Assembly: GCA_964291505.2 (NCBI GenBank)
Contig: OZ220216.1
Location: 1,054,001 to 1,118,000, forward strand
Origin: Kistimonas sp964291505
Lineage (GTDB): Bacteria > Pseudomonadota > Gammaproteobacteria > Pseudomonadales > Endozoicomonadaceae
Reading direction: 5' to 3'
Length of the DNA stretch: 64,000 nucleotides
Positions 27,792 to 36,335 of the stretch are shown in pieces. Within the stretch, counting starts at the first letter, position 1, and each line of letters begins with the position of its first letter. The notes beneath the pieces are model-generated. The model was not told the origin of the DNA, made no database searches, and worked only from the letters and a program-made list of their open reading frames with translations. The translations under genes and the position numbers were made by a program.

Positions 27792-28319
27792 TCAAGCCTC
27801 TGAGGGATATAAAGCAGGTTGAATAAACGGAATTAATGCCAGAATAAGTGCCTGCTCATAAACACTGCTACGGGTTAAGCGATGATCCGTCAGCAGCCCG
27901 ATAGCGCCGCCTTTCTGTTTGATATTGTGCTCATTGAACATGGCATCCATGGCGTCTCCCAGCTCAGCGCCTTCAGTAATCCGCCGTAGCGCTTCAGGTG
28001 GTAGCGGCAGACTGGCGGAACGGGCTTCGCCGCGCTGATCAGCGCTTTCGATCACCATCCAGGCAAAGGTCAGCGGGGCTTCAATGCCGGCTTCCAGCCC
28101 AACCCAGAAATCGGCGTCGGGTTGTTGTTGACGGGCATGTTTGGCCCGGTTGCGTGCACCGGTCAGGGTTTCTTCGCCCGACAGGGGTTGATCGGCAACG
28201 CCACTATTGACGGCGATGCCTTCAAACATCATCTCTTCATGCGAAAAGACTTGGGTAAAGGCTTGTTTTACGGCATTGATTTTGGCCGGATTGGTAGAAG
28301 CAACAATGACTTTGCGCAT
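27792..28319 (-). CDS. yjjX: Inosine/xanthosine triphosphatase, YjjX type
   Basis: This 175-residue protein shows the NTPase signature VIVASTNPAKINAVKQAF at the start, then GVADQPLSGEETLTGARNRA and FWVGLEAGIE, all typical of YjjX house-cleaning phosphatases that hydrolyse ITP and XTP. It has the normal length. It lies 35 bp downstream of pldA on the same strand and may share its transcript. Confidence 0.93.
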   Translation of the reverse strand: MRKVIVASTNPAKINAVKQAFTQVFSHEEMMFEGIAVNSGVADQPLSGEETLTGARNRAKHARQQQPDADFWVGLEAGIEAPLTFAWMVIESADQRGEARSASLPLPPEALRRITEGAELGDAMDAMFNEHNIKQKGGAIGLLTDHRLTRSSVYEQALILALIPFIQPALYPSEA

Positions 28320-28354
28320 AATTAATGAGCGTTTTTCCTTTACAAAATGTGTGA

Positions 28355-29422
28355 TCAGAGCCAGTCGTTCAGCATGACACCGATACTGAGCCGGTTAACG
28401 CTGGCGTTATAGTCGATAAGACTCTCGCCGTAACCATTGAAATACTGCACATAACCCCTGATTCGCGGTGTTAACGGGAATGACCAGCCCAGTTCCACGG
28501 CACCTTTGTTATCGCTACGGAGATTGTTCCTCACCATAACACTGAGCTTATGCACGCCCAGGGTGTAGAACATCTGGACATCGCCATAGCCGAGGTATTT
28601 CTCTATATCCGGATTGTCGTCCCCACGGGGGTCATCCGGGGAGTCCTTACTGCTTTCCGGTATCCGCCACCAGGGATTGACGGAGAAATAGAAGTTATCG
28701 TGCTCAAAGACAAAGTTGGCAAACAACCGGTTCCAGCTACGCGACAGGCTGCCGCTGCGGCCATTCGACTGGTGGTTGATGCCGGTCTGAATCATGCTGA
28801 GCTTCAGGCCAAAGACATCGTAATCCGTATTAAAACTGAAGAACGCCTCGGGCTCATGGTTGGTATCCCTGAACGGGCTGGAATGATCCTTGTTATAGGC
28901 CTGCCACCAGGAAACCCCGGTATAGGCAAAATACAGATCACCGTGTCCATTGAATACGCCCTGGGCGACCGGCACCTTGAGGCTGAGCTGGAATTTGACC
29001 TCGGTACTGTCGAAGTCATCTTCGCTGGCATCAAAGGGCTTGGAGTTCGGATTACTGTTGTAGGAAATCGGCAGGAAATAGTTTTGCCGATGCGGCGTCA
29101 GGACAAACAGCTTGTTCTGGGTGCGCTCCTCCTGCTGGACACGTTGCTCCAGCAGTGACTCCGTTTCCTTGCCGCTGGCCGCAGAGGTGATGTCTGAGCC
29201 AGCAGCCGGTGCGTCCAGGTCGGGCAGGGCATCCACCGTTTGTGGTCGGCAGCGAGCCTGAAGTTGTGCCACGGTTGTGTCCGGTGAAGCCTCATCGAGG
29301 GCTTCCAGCAGACAGGCCTGATACGCCGATGCCCAGAGCGATTGAGGGATAAACGCAGATAGAAGGCCTGCCGTAACGATAGCTGGCAAAGAGGCAGGTT
29401 GGCGACATGGAAAATCAGGCAT
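28355..29422 (-). CDS. pldA: Outer-membrane phospholipase A
   Basis: This 355-residue OMPLA has an N-terminal signal region (LPAIVTAGLLSAFIPQSLWA) and a 12-strand barrel in the C-terminal 260 residues. The catalytic triad is in place: His217 and Ser219 in GINHQSNGRSGSLSRSWNR and Asn231 in SWN, each 75 residues later than E. coli His142, Ser144 and Asn156. The extra 75 residues form an N-terminal extension (DEASPDTTVAQLQARC..., about 35-110) before the barrel. The enzyme hydrolyses phospholipids in the outer leaflet and can affect host membranes. Confidence 0.95.
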   Translation of the reverse strand: MPDFPCRQPASLPAIVTAGLLSAFIPQSLWASAYQACLLEALDEASPDTTVAQLQARCRPQTVDALPDLDAPAAGSDITSAASGKETESLLEQRVQQEERTQNKLFVLTPHRQNYFLPISYNSNPNSKPFDASEDDFDSTEVKFQLSLKVPVAQGVFNGHGDLYFAYTGVSWWQAYNKDHSSPFRDTNHEPEAFFSFNTDYDVFGLKLSMIQTGINHQSNGRSGSLSRSWNRLFANFVFEHDNFYFSVNPWWRIPESSKDSPDDPRGDDNPDIEKYLGYGDVQMFYTLGVHKLSVMVRNNLRSDNKGAVELGWSFPLTPRIRGYVQYFNGYGESLIDYNASVNRLSIGVMLNDWL

Positions 29423-29655
29423 ACGGCTATGACGTCCTGAGGCTGTGTTATTGGGTGCAATGGTATATTTCCTATAGCCTGTCGGCTACGGAAAATGCTT
29501 GTTTTTATGGGTATTTTGGGGAGAAGAACGTTAGGTTTAGACCTTGGTCTAATAGATGGCAGCGTGTCTGGGCCATATCGACGAAGGTCGAATGGTGATT
29601 GTTGACCGTTCCGGTATCCTGATAACCATGGAAAAACCGGAAGGAGGTGACTGCC

Positions 29656-29934
29656 ATGACATGCCATTGCAACCTGTATGTAATGAATAATGCGTCACCC
29701 TGTGTCAATCGGTTGATGAACACCGTTCAGGTTCAGCCGTTTCTGGAAGAGTTTCCGGGGTTTATGAGTGGCCGAGCTGTGCTGGCGATGGCGCTTGCTG
29801 CAACCTTCCTGGCGAATAGTCGGCTGTACCGAAAAAAATACAGGCCGAGATCCATGAGTCGCCGGGTGTGCAAACCCGGTAAGCCTGAATCTCTCTGGTT
29901 CAGACGCAGAAAACCAGTGAACTATGGTGGGTAA
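29656..29934 (+). CDS. Small hypothetical protein with one hydrophobic segment
   Basis: The ATG at 29656 has a strong AAGGAGG 8 nt upstream. The 92-residue product begins MTCHCNLYVMNN, contains GRAVLAMALAATFLANS (a possible membrane helix) and ends in a very basic tail with RRRKPVNYGG. It resembles nothing I can name. Translation looks likely from the ribosome site; otherwise it could be a chance ORF. Confidence 0.45.
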   Translation: MTCHCNLYVMNNASPCVNRLMNTVQVQPFLEEFPGFMSGRAVLAMALAATFLANSRLYRKKYRPRSMSRRVCKPGKPESLWFRRRKPVNYGG

Positions 29935-30290
29935 CTGTCATTAGTGATAGGTTTTTCTTGCATAGAGCTTCAGCGTATAAACAAGGCGTCTTGGCCTCTC
30001 AGGTTGCCAGCGTACGATGTGTCAAAAATATATATCAATGCTGACACATATAGCTGGCGTTATCGGCTAAATGTGCATGGGTTTTGATTTGTCAACTGAT
30101 ATCCCGCTTGTTTTTTTAATCTTATACCCTGACTGGCACATCGCTTAGCATATAGCAATGTGTCAGCCGGAGCCTAAAGTGTCACACGTTATAGCTGATC
30201 GACATTAGATCATTAAACTGATAACTGACAGTCCTGTTTGTATCTGGTGCGAGTGGGTCGCTCAATGTTGACCAAATCCAGATTTCAACA
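29935..30290. other. Gene-free region downstream of pilin-like gene 1
   Basis: A 356-bp AT-rich gap. It contains GTGTCA/TGACAC arms at about 30018-30046 around an A/T core, but no convincing promoter, RNA or ORF. Confidence 0.35.
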
Positions 30291-32852
30291 CTATGGACTC
30301 CCTTCTGTTGGTCCCAGATAAGGTTTAATAGTGTTTTCAAATGTGGAAATATAATCCTCATATCCTGCACAACTCTGAATCAGATTGAGTGACTTGGTCA
30401 ATTTGTAACAAAAGGCTATTCTGTTCCCAGCATCGAGTGGGTGGCGTAATTCTTGCTGAAAGCTTCGATACTTCACGGTGCTGCGACTGTAGACTCTGTG
30501 ATCGCCTATTACGGAGCAGTAGTTATATTCGCTGTCGGCGCCCGTTTCTTTTCCTGGCGTAAATGCAAATTTACCAGGCGCGTATCTGTATTCATTTTCT
30601 ATTGAGAAGTCACTAAAACTCAGATCGCGGTGTTTGCAGATCAGTATTGGAACGGCGCGTTTTTGGTTGGGATCAGGCGCCGTTAGAGCTTGGGGTGGTT
30701 TTGGCGCAAACACGTTATTAGTGGGCGTGCTCTTTTGTTCAGATATTCGCGGTATGCCGCGACGCGCGTCACACCCGAAATAAAGAGACATCAGACGATC
30801 ATCATGAGGATTCTTTTGATCCATCAGCGTAATGCACATTTCTTTATCTCCTGGGCGGAAGGGATCCCAGGGCAGAGGGAAGTCTTGCTTGATCGTTCCC
30901 GCTTTTATTGTGACATTCTTGTATTCTTTGTGGTTATCGACTCTGACGCAGTCACTGATGTACTGGTTATTAGATGGTGCCCCGTTGGGGTAGGCTATCG
31001 TAGCACCAGGCTTATGTCGGTTAGTTAGTATTACCGTCATCTTGTCCGGAATGCTGCTGTACTTGCAGACGGTGAGGGGAATGCCAACTTCCTGGCTGGG
31101 CGTTGTTGCTGAATCACGGTCCATGATGGCACAGTTTTCAGACAAGTTTTTATTCTCGTCCAGGATGAAACAGTACTCTGACTTGCCTCCTGCATTCAGC
31201 GGCATGGCTATCTCTCGCTGAATGTACCCAAGTTTCACAGAAAGTGACTTGTAGCCCTTATGGTCCACGCCGCTCAGGCAATGCCCATAGTTACGGTTTT
31301 TAGGGGCTTTTAGGGCAGTATTGCCATTGGAGCTAATCCATTGGGTGAACTCTTTTCCGTTAGAGTCAATGGATTCCTGGTATCGGAAATACAGGAAGAG
31401 CTCCATCGTACCGGACAGACTGTTGTGCTTACAGATTGACCAAGGAATGCCCGCTGTTGAGCTGGGTGCAGGTGCAGGTGTAGGTGTAGGTGCAGGTGAT
31501 CCAGCAGGTGGTTTCCCTACACGGCATCTGCTGCCATCGAACTCTCCAACAAGCAACTCTGAACGACTTGTTGCCAAATAGCACCCATGTTGGCCAGGTT
31601 TAAAATCCGATTCCGGGTAAACGGTTTTGGATTGTCCACTTAATTTCAGTGATATCCATTTATTGTTCCCGATATATCTGGAATCGTAAGTCTCACACCA
31701 GATAGTTGGTTGAAGTTCAATACCGTGAAAGCGCTGAGTGCCTGTAATTAAATAAGTGACTTTAGCGTTGATATCATCTTTGCAGAGGCTTATAGGATCG
31801 CCCCAGCCTCCGGGAGGCTCAGGTATAGGTGTAGTTTCTGCTACTGACTCACGGTATCTGCACTCTTGAATGACTTCGTTTTTAGTATTGAGCGTGTAGC
31901 ACACTTCTTTTCTGCCTTTTTCAATATGAATATCAGCATCGGTGATGTTTTGTGGGACGGTAATGGTTTTTTTGAAAGAGCCGTAAGTCAATGTAAAGGC
32001 TTTGTACTTTGATATGTCATCCGAGATGCAATGGCTGACGTCTCCCTCGAGTTTTGAAATTTTCATATCAAATTCAGGCCAGCCGGTTGTTCCTGGTTTA
32101 CGTTCAAATCTGACGCTAGGTCTTGGATCCTCCGGGAGCGCATGGGATGCGCACACCGACAAATGTATGACTTCATGAGGCTCTTCAGGCGATGGAGCTG
32201 GAGCCGGAGCCGGAGCCGGAGCTGGAGCCGGAGCCGGAGCTGGAGCTGGAGCTGGAGCTGGAGCTGGAGCTGGAGCTGGAGCTGGAGCCGGTGTTGGTGT
32301 TGGTGTTGGTGTTGGTGTTGGTGTTGGTCTTGGCGTTAGTGTAAATGTAGGCGCAGGCGCAGGCGTAGGCGTAGGTGCCGTTGCTACAGATATTCCTGGT
32401 GTAGTACTCGGCTTTTTGGGATTTGAATAGGCTGGAGGTACGTCTGAGACATCCACAATGCAATCTGGATCGCATTTTTTCCACTTCATATCGCCATCAA
32501 CTAAATTTCCAAGTAACGAGTAGACTTGTTGTTCTTCTTTATCAGGAAAAGCCTCTTTTTTCATATAGACATTGATGCGGTATTCATTAGGCCCTGTTTG
32601 GACGGCGGCAAGTTTTTCAGCAGCAACGGTTTTGGATTGATAGCTGTTATGTATTTCCGGGGGCATATTCCGTTTGGCTGCGACATGACGCTCAATCATT
32701 ATCTTGGTTTCGTGAGCAAGATTAGCGGCTTCAACAATATTGGTTTTTTCGACGCTTGGCCGGAAAAAGAAGCTGGCAGCCAGAAATAGAATGCTTAATA
32801 CCGCGATAACCGCAAGGAGCTCCAGCGCGCTATGTCCTTTGAATCCCTTCAT
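30291..32852 (-). CDS. Giant prepilin-like protein 1 with Thr/Ala-Pro linker and five Cys-rich modules
   Basis: This 853-residue protein begins with a type III (prepilin) signal: MKGFKG, then HSALELLAVIAVLSILFLAA with Glu at +5 and a hydrophobic helix, as in type IV pilins and pseudopilins; +1 is His, not Phe. Residues 30-150 look like a pilin-type head (SLLGNLVDGDM, a CDPDC pair). A Thr-Pro/Ala-Pro linker fills about 151-220. Five modules of roughly 100 residues follow, starting near 229, 352, 466, 589 and 731. Each opens with (S/T/I)-(V/L/I)-C-(K/A) and ends with a C-(Y/F/I)-x-L strand. Pilins are normally 120-200 residues. The N-terminus is nearly identical to the neighbour at 33323-35323. 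No pilus-assembly gene is near. Composition is AT-richer than the flanks. Confidence 0.8.
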   Translation of the reverse strand: MKGFKGHSALELLAVIAVLSILFLAASFFFRPSVEKTNIVEAANLAHETKIMIERHVAAKRNMPPEIHNSYQSKTVAAEKLAAVQTGPNEYRINVYMKKEAFPDKEEQQVYSLLGNLVDGDMKWKKCDPDCIVDVSDVPPAYSNPKKPSTTPGISVATAPTPTPAPAPTFTLTPRPTPTPTPTPTPTPAPAPAPAPAPAPAPAPAPAPAPAPAPAPAPAPSPEEPHEVIHLSVCASHALPEDPRPSVRFERKPGTTGWPEFDMKISKLEGDVSHCISDDISKYKAFTLTYGSFKKTITVPQNITDADIHIEKGRKEVCYTLNTKNEVIQECRYRESVAETTPIPEPPGGWGDPISLCKDDINAKVTYLITGTQRFHGIELQPTIWCETYDSRYIGNNKWISLKLSGQSKTVYPESDFKPGQHGCYLATSRSELLVGEFDGSRCRVGKPPAGSPAPTPTPAPAPSSTAGIPWSICKHNSLSGTMELFLYFRYQESIDSNGKEFTQWISSNGNTALKAPKNRNYGHCLSGVDHKGYKSLSVKLGYIQREIAMPLNAGGKSEYCFILDENKNLSENCAIMDRDSATTPSQEVGIPLTVCKYSSIPDKMTVILTNRHKPGATIAYPNGAPSNNQYISDCVRVDNHKEYKNVTIKAGTIKQDFPLPWDPFRPGDKEMCITLMDQKNPHDDRLMSLYFGCDARRGIPRISEQKSTPTNNVFAPKPPQALTAPDPNQKRAVPILICKHRDLSFSDFSIENEYRYAPGKFAFTPGKETGADSEYNYCSVIGDHRVYSRSTVKYRSFQQELRHPLDAGNRIAFCYKLTKSLNLIQSCAGYEDYISTFENTIKPYLGPTEGSP
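32193..32338. repeat. Hexanucleotide repeat tract encoding the Ala-Pro/Thr-Pro linker
   Basis: Near-perfect 6-bp units (GCTGGA/GCCGGA, then GGTGTT on the plus strand) run through pilin-like gene 1. The unit is a multiple of three, so slippage changes linker length without a frameshift. Confidence 0.9.
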
Positions 32853-32896
32853 GTTTTTGCCTGTCTTAAATTTACAAATCTGCCATCCTAAAAATT

Positions 32897-32902
32897 ATTA
32901 TA
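32897..32902 (-). promoter_or_regulatory. -10 box of pilin-like gene 1
   Basis: TATAAT preceded by GCAAC on the minus strand, about 45 bp before the start. The same GCAACTATAAT sits the same way before gene 2, so the promoter was duplicated with the gene. Confidence 0.5.
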
Positions 32903-33266
32903 GTTGCATGATAGATTAGGTTTTTATTAGACTGCTATTTAGCGTAAAGCATGAAATGGTATGGATATATTTTTTGTTATAATAAAAATATTTAAGCGTA
33001 ATAAATATGGCTGTTATTGCGCTACTTTTTTGTCATTCGTTGAGGTTTGGTATTTTTAATAAAGAACACAAGTAGAATTGTATTTTGTTTTCTTGGGTTG
33101 GTTTTCGTCTTTAGGGGATGAACTGTCAATGATAACTATAACCAAAAATGCGCAGTATAATGATTATTGAATGCTGTTAGATCCGTAATTGACGGCGCTG
33201 AATTATGGCCTTCAAAATGATATTTTCGTAATTTAGTCTGCGATAGTTTTTTAGTAAAGTCAAAAT

Positions 33267-33293
33267 AAAACCACCGGCTATGTCGGTGGTTTT
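33267..33293 (-). terminator. Terminator of pilin-like gene 2
   Basis: AAAACCACCG/CGGTGGTTTT stem with a 7-nt loop, about 30 bp beyond the stop codon, with a T-rich minus-strand tail. Confidence 0.85.
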
Positions 33294-33322
33294 ATACTTA
33301 TATGTTGTTTCGTGTTGTGAGT

Positions 33323-35323
33323 TTATTTACAGCTAATGATATTTCTACCTTGTTGCTTCACGTTAGAGTAACGCCCCTTAATTAACTTTTTATCAACGGT
33401 CAACAAATAGCAGGCAGCAGGGTCGCCTGGTGAAAAGTCGGATAATGGCTTTACACACTGAGAATAGAAATCCACATATTTGTCTTTGACTTTTTCAGTG
33501 TATTTAACTACGCATATTCTCTCAAGCTTATTATCTGGGGTGCTCTCAGCTGTCATGACGCGGGCCTTTAATTGTTCGGTGCGGGAATTGAAATGTTGGG
33601 TCCAGTCAGAGTCGTATTTGCTTTTGTCGAAAAAAATCTTAGACCAGAAGTTTGGATCTTTTGATTCTCTCACGACGTGTATTGTTAGCGTATCGTCGTT
33701 GCGATCTGATGGTTTTTTTGAGCCAGTGATGCAATTTTTTCCATTTTGTTTAATGTCAGAATAGCGTCCCTTGATTAACTGACGGTTCATCGTTAATGAA
33801 TAGCAAGGGGCAGGGTCGTCTGATGAAAAATCAGATAATGGCTTGACGCAATGATAATAATCATCAACATAATAGTTTTTGACTTTTCTGGTGGATTTTA
33901 CTGTACAGATTCTTTCCAACTTATCATCTGGGGTGCTCTTAGCCGTCATGACGCTGACAGTTATTCTTCCGGTATAGAAATTATGGGACCAGTCAGAACC
34001 GTATTTGCTTTTATCAAAGAAGATTTTTGGCCTGAAGTCTGGGTCACTTGATTCTCTCACGACGCGGACTGTCATGGTTCCATTGTTTTTTGGTTTTGTA
34101 GCAAATTTCGAATTGTTGTTGCAGCCTACAAACTTGCCTTCATGGTTTCGAATCAATGTTGACTTTATTAGTTTTAAATCTTGAGTAATAAGATAACATG
34201 GATCCTTTTCATTGTTGGTAAAATCGTTTGCGGGCTGGGCGCATTGTCCGTAGTCATACGCGGTAATATTGCCAATCTTTCTTTTACCACTGACAGTACA
34301 AATTTTCTTTACCTCATTGCCTGGCTTACTATCAACATCCATCACGGTCATTGTTATTCTTCCCGTGTAAAAATTATGCGACCAAATCCCCTTGGTCTGA
34401 GTCACTTGAAACTTGGGTCGGAATGAATCATCCCTTACCTCTCTGGCAAGGTAAATAGTGCCAAGAAAGGGAGTGGCAGCGGGTGTTGATGGTTTGGGTG
34501 GATTGCCCGGTTGATTGCCCGGTTGATTGCCCGGTTGATTGCCCGGTTGATTGCCCGGTTGATTGCCCGGTTGATTGCCCGGTTGATTGCCCGGTTGATT
34601 GCCCGGTTGATTGCCCGGTTGATTGCCCGGTTGATTGCCCGGTTGATTGCCCGGTTGATTGCCGGGTTGATTGCCGGGTTGATTGCCCGGTTGATTGCCC
34701 GGTTGATTGCCCGGTTGATTGCCCGGTTGATTGCCGGGTTGATTGCCCGGTTGATTGCCCGGTTGGTTGCCCGGTTGGTTGCCCGGTTGACTGCCCCATG
34801 GCGTAGGATAAGTCGGTGGGGCTGGCGGACCGGCAGCAACAGTAATGCCCGTCGATTCGGGCTTGGTTTTCTTGTCTGGTGACGAGGTTGGCGGCAAGGT
34901 TGGCGGCAAACTTAAAGAATCGACTAAACAATCTGTTTTACAGGCGCCCCATATCATATTGCCATCGACTAAATTGCCCAGTAGCGAATACACCTGTTGT
35001 TCTTCCCGATTAGGGAACGCATCTTTTTTAAAATAAACATTGATCCGGTATTCGTTAGGGCCAGTCTGCATGGTTTCAATTTTTTCAGCCGCTACAGTAC
35101 TGTCTGCTTGAAAGCTGCGAGATACTCCAGGTGGCAGGCTCCGTTTGGCTGCGACATGACGCTCAATCATTGTTTTGGCTTCTTGAGCAAGGTTGGCGGC
35201 CTCTACAATGTTGGCTTTTTCGACGCTTGGCCGGAAAAAATAGCTGGCAGCTAAAAATAGAATGCTTAATACGCTTATGACCGTAAGGAGCTCTAGCGCG
35301 CTATGCCCTTTGAATCCCTTCAT
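33323..35323 (-). CDS. Giant prepilin-like protein 2 with GNQP-repeat linker and three Cys-rich modules
   Basis: This 666-residue paralog of the protein encoded at 30291-32852 shares the prepilin leader and helix (MKGFKG, HSALELLTVISVLSILFLAA) and the head up to SLLGNLVDGNM and a CKTDC pair. Residues about 178-275 are some two dozen GNQP repeats. Three modules of about 125 residues follow, starting near 289, 416 and 546. Each has an (A/V)-REs..D..F opening, IC.V, a C-x-(K/Q)-P-x-x-DF-(S/T) element and a CY-x-(L/I)-T strand. The SDF..G..CY.L element also occurs in module 2 of the paralog, linking the families. Likely anchored in or assembled into a pilus-like fibre, tip modules outward; function unknown. 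Confidence 0.8.
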   Translation of the reverse strand: MKGFKGHSALELLTVISVLSILFLAASYFFRPSVEKANIVEAANLAQEAKTMIERHVAAKRSLPPGVSRSFQADSTVAAEKIETMQTGPNEYRINVYFKKDAFPNREEQQVYSLLGNLVDGNMIWGACKTDCLVDSLSLPPTLPPTSSPDKKTKPESTGITVAAGPPAPPTYPTPWGSQPGNQPGNQPGNQPGNQPGNQPGNQPGNQPGNQPGNQPGNQPGNQPGNQPGNQPGNQPGNQPGNQPGNQPGNQPGNQPGNQPGNQPGNQPGNQPGNPPKPSTPAATPFLGTIYLAREVRDDSFRPKFQVTQTKGIWSHNFYTGRITMTVMDVDSKPGNEVKKICTVSGKRKIGNITAYDYGQCAQPANDFTNNEKDPCYLITQDLKLIKSTLIRNHEGKFVGCNNNSKFATKPKNNGTMTVRVVRESSDPDFRPKIFFDKSKYGSDWSHNFYTGRITVSVMTAKSTPDDKLERICTVKSTRKVKNYYVDDYYHCVKPLSDFSSDDPAPCYSLTMNRQLIKGRYSDIKQNGKNCITGSKKPSDRNDDTLTIHVVRESKDPNFWSKIFFDKSKYDSDWTQHFNSRTEQLKARVMTAESTPDNKLERICVVKYTEKVKDKYVDFYSQCVKPLSDFSPGDPAACYLLTVDKKLIKGRYSNVKQQGRNIISCK
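34498..34790. repeat. 12-bp minisatellite encoding GNQP repeats
   Basis: About 24 near-perfect copies of ATTGCCCGGTTG (plus strand) in tandem; variants differ mainly by the silent CCC/CCG change and a few GGTT copies. The unit is in frame, so copy-number change would lengthen or shorten the stalk. Confidence 0.97.
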
Positions 35324-35637
35324 GCTAGTGCCTGTTTTTAATTTAGGAATTTCGATTCCCTAAATTATAGTTGCACTGAATGTTGTGCTGTTATTCGAGT
35401 ACTTTTTTTGAAATTAATGATTGAATAAATATGAGCATACTTTCTTATATAGCGAAGACGTTTTGGCCTGGACAAAGAATATATCGGTTTTGTGCCGATT
35501 TATTGTCGCTGACGTTTTAGGCTTCCCTAATTGATAAACACTAAATCAAGCAGAATTAAATTTTTATCTGCTTGATTTAATTGATCTTTTCCTGATTATT
35601 GATTGATTCCTGTGTCAGATATTTTTTATAGACAAGG
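35324..35637. other. Spacer between pilin-like gene 2 and urtE
   Basis: 314 bp, AT-rich. It contains the promoter of pilin-like gene 2 (TATAAT on the minus strand at 35364-35369 after GCAAC) and the urt-operon stem-loop; no ORF. Confidence 0.5.
35542..35579 (-). terminator. Stem-loop after urtE
   Basis: A 12-13-bp AT-rich stem (AAATCAAGCAGA and complement) with a 12-nt loop, about 60 bp beyond the urtE stop. It is the likely end of the urt transcript. Confidence 0.7.
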
Positions 35638-36333
35638 TTATACGGTCATATAAGCGCGAACAGCAGCTTCCTCCATCGTTTTTCCTTGGCCACTGAGTAC
35701 AATCTCACCTCTATCCAGAACTGCGAATTGATCTGCCAAATCCCGGGCAAACTCAAAAAACTGTTCGACGAGCAGAATCGCCATATTGCCTCGATCCCTT
35801 AATAGAGCAATCACTGCTTGTATATCTTTGATAATGGATGGTTGGATGCCCTCTGTCGGTTCATCAAGAATCAGCAGTTCCGGCCTGCAGATCAGGGCGC
35901 GGGCAATGGCCAGTTGTTGCTGTTGGCCACCGGAAAGGTCTCCACCCCGGCGATGACGCATATCGTGCAGTACCGGGAACAGATCGAAGATTTCCGGATC
36001 AATATGGCGTTGATTGCGCGCAAGGCAGGAAAAACCGGTCTCCAGGTTCTCCTGTACGGTCAGTAGGGGGAAAATATGGCGCCCTTGAGGCACATAGGCG
36101 ATGCCACGCCTTGCTCGTTCCCAGGGGGATAACCTATCAATCGGTTTCCCCTGCCAGGTAATGCGTCCTGCCGAGGTTGGGATATGACCGGCCACACTTT
36201 TTAATAAGGTTGTTTTTCCAACCCCATTGCGTCCCATGATGCTCATGACCTGGCCGATCTCTGCCTGAAGAGAGACCTGCTTCAGTGCCTGACTGGCGCC
36301 ATAATGCACATTGATGGCTTCAATCGTTAACAT
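35638..36333 (-). CDS. urtE: Urea ABC transporter ATP-binding protein UrtE
   Basis: This 231-residue ABC ATPase of the branched-chain amino acid/urea type has Walker A GRNGVGKTTL, signature LSGGQQQQLAIARAL and Walker B LLILDEPTEGIQPS. It is the last gene of urtABCDE, 2 bp after urtD, and forms the ATPase pair with UrtD. Confidence 0.95.
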   Translation of the reverse strand: MLTIEAINVHYGASQALKQVSLQAEIGQVMSIMGRNGVGKTTLLKSVAGHIPTSAGRITWQGKPIDRLSPWERARRGIAYVPQGRHIFPLLTVQENLETGFSCLARNQRHIDPEIFDLFPVLHDMRHRRGGDLSGGQQQQLAIARALICRPELLILDEPTEGIQPSIIKDIQAVIALLRDRGNMAILLVEQFFEFARDLADQFAVLDRGEIVLSGQGKTMEEAAVRAYMTV

Positions 36334-36335
36334 GC

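Larger units (their letters stand above)
32853..33322. other. AT-rich spacer between the two pilin-like genes
   Basis: 470 bp without an ORF of note. It holds the promoter of pilin-like gene 1 (TATAAT on the minus strand at 32897-32902 within GCAACTATAAT, a sequence shared with the promoter of gene 2) and the terminator of gene 2. Confidence 0.5.

Noticed and set aside
30018..30046. GTGTCA/TGACAC inverted repeat as an operator or mobile-element end
   Set aside because: Short arms around an AT core, no adjacent gene start and no matching partner.
32142..32484. Trp/Ser/Arg-rich and Thr/Asn-rich ORFs over the Ala-Pro linker
   Set aside because: Shadow frames of the hexanucleotide repeat in pilin-like gene 1.
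34498..34790. CRISPR-like regular repeats
   Set aside because: 12-bp units are directly adjacent with no spacers and lie inside a coding frame.
34435..34882. Several long overlapping ORFs on both strands through the GNQP repeat (Pro/Asp/Cys or Ala/Ile/Asn repeats)
   Set aside because: A 12-bp repeat without stops opens all frames; only the minus-strand frame with the prepilin leader has a meaningful start and end.
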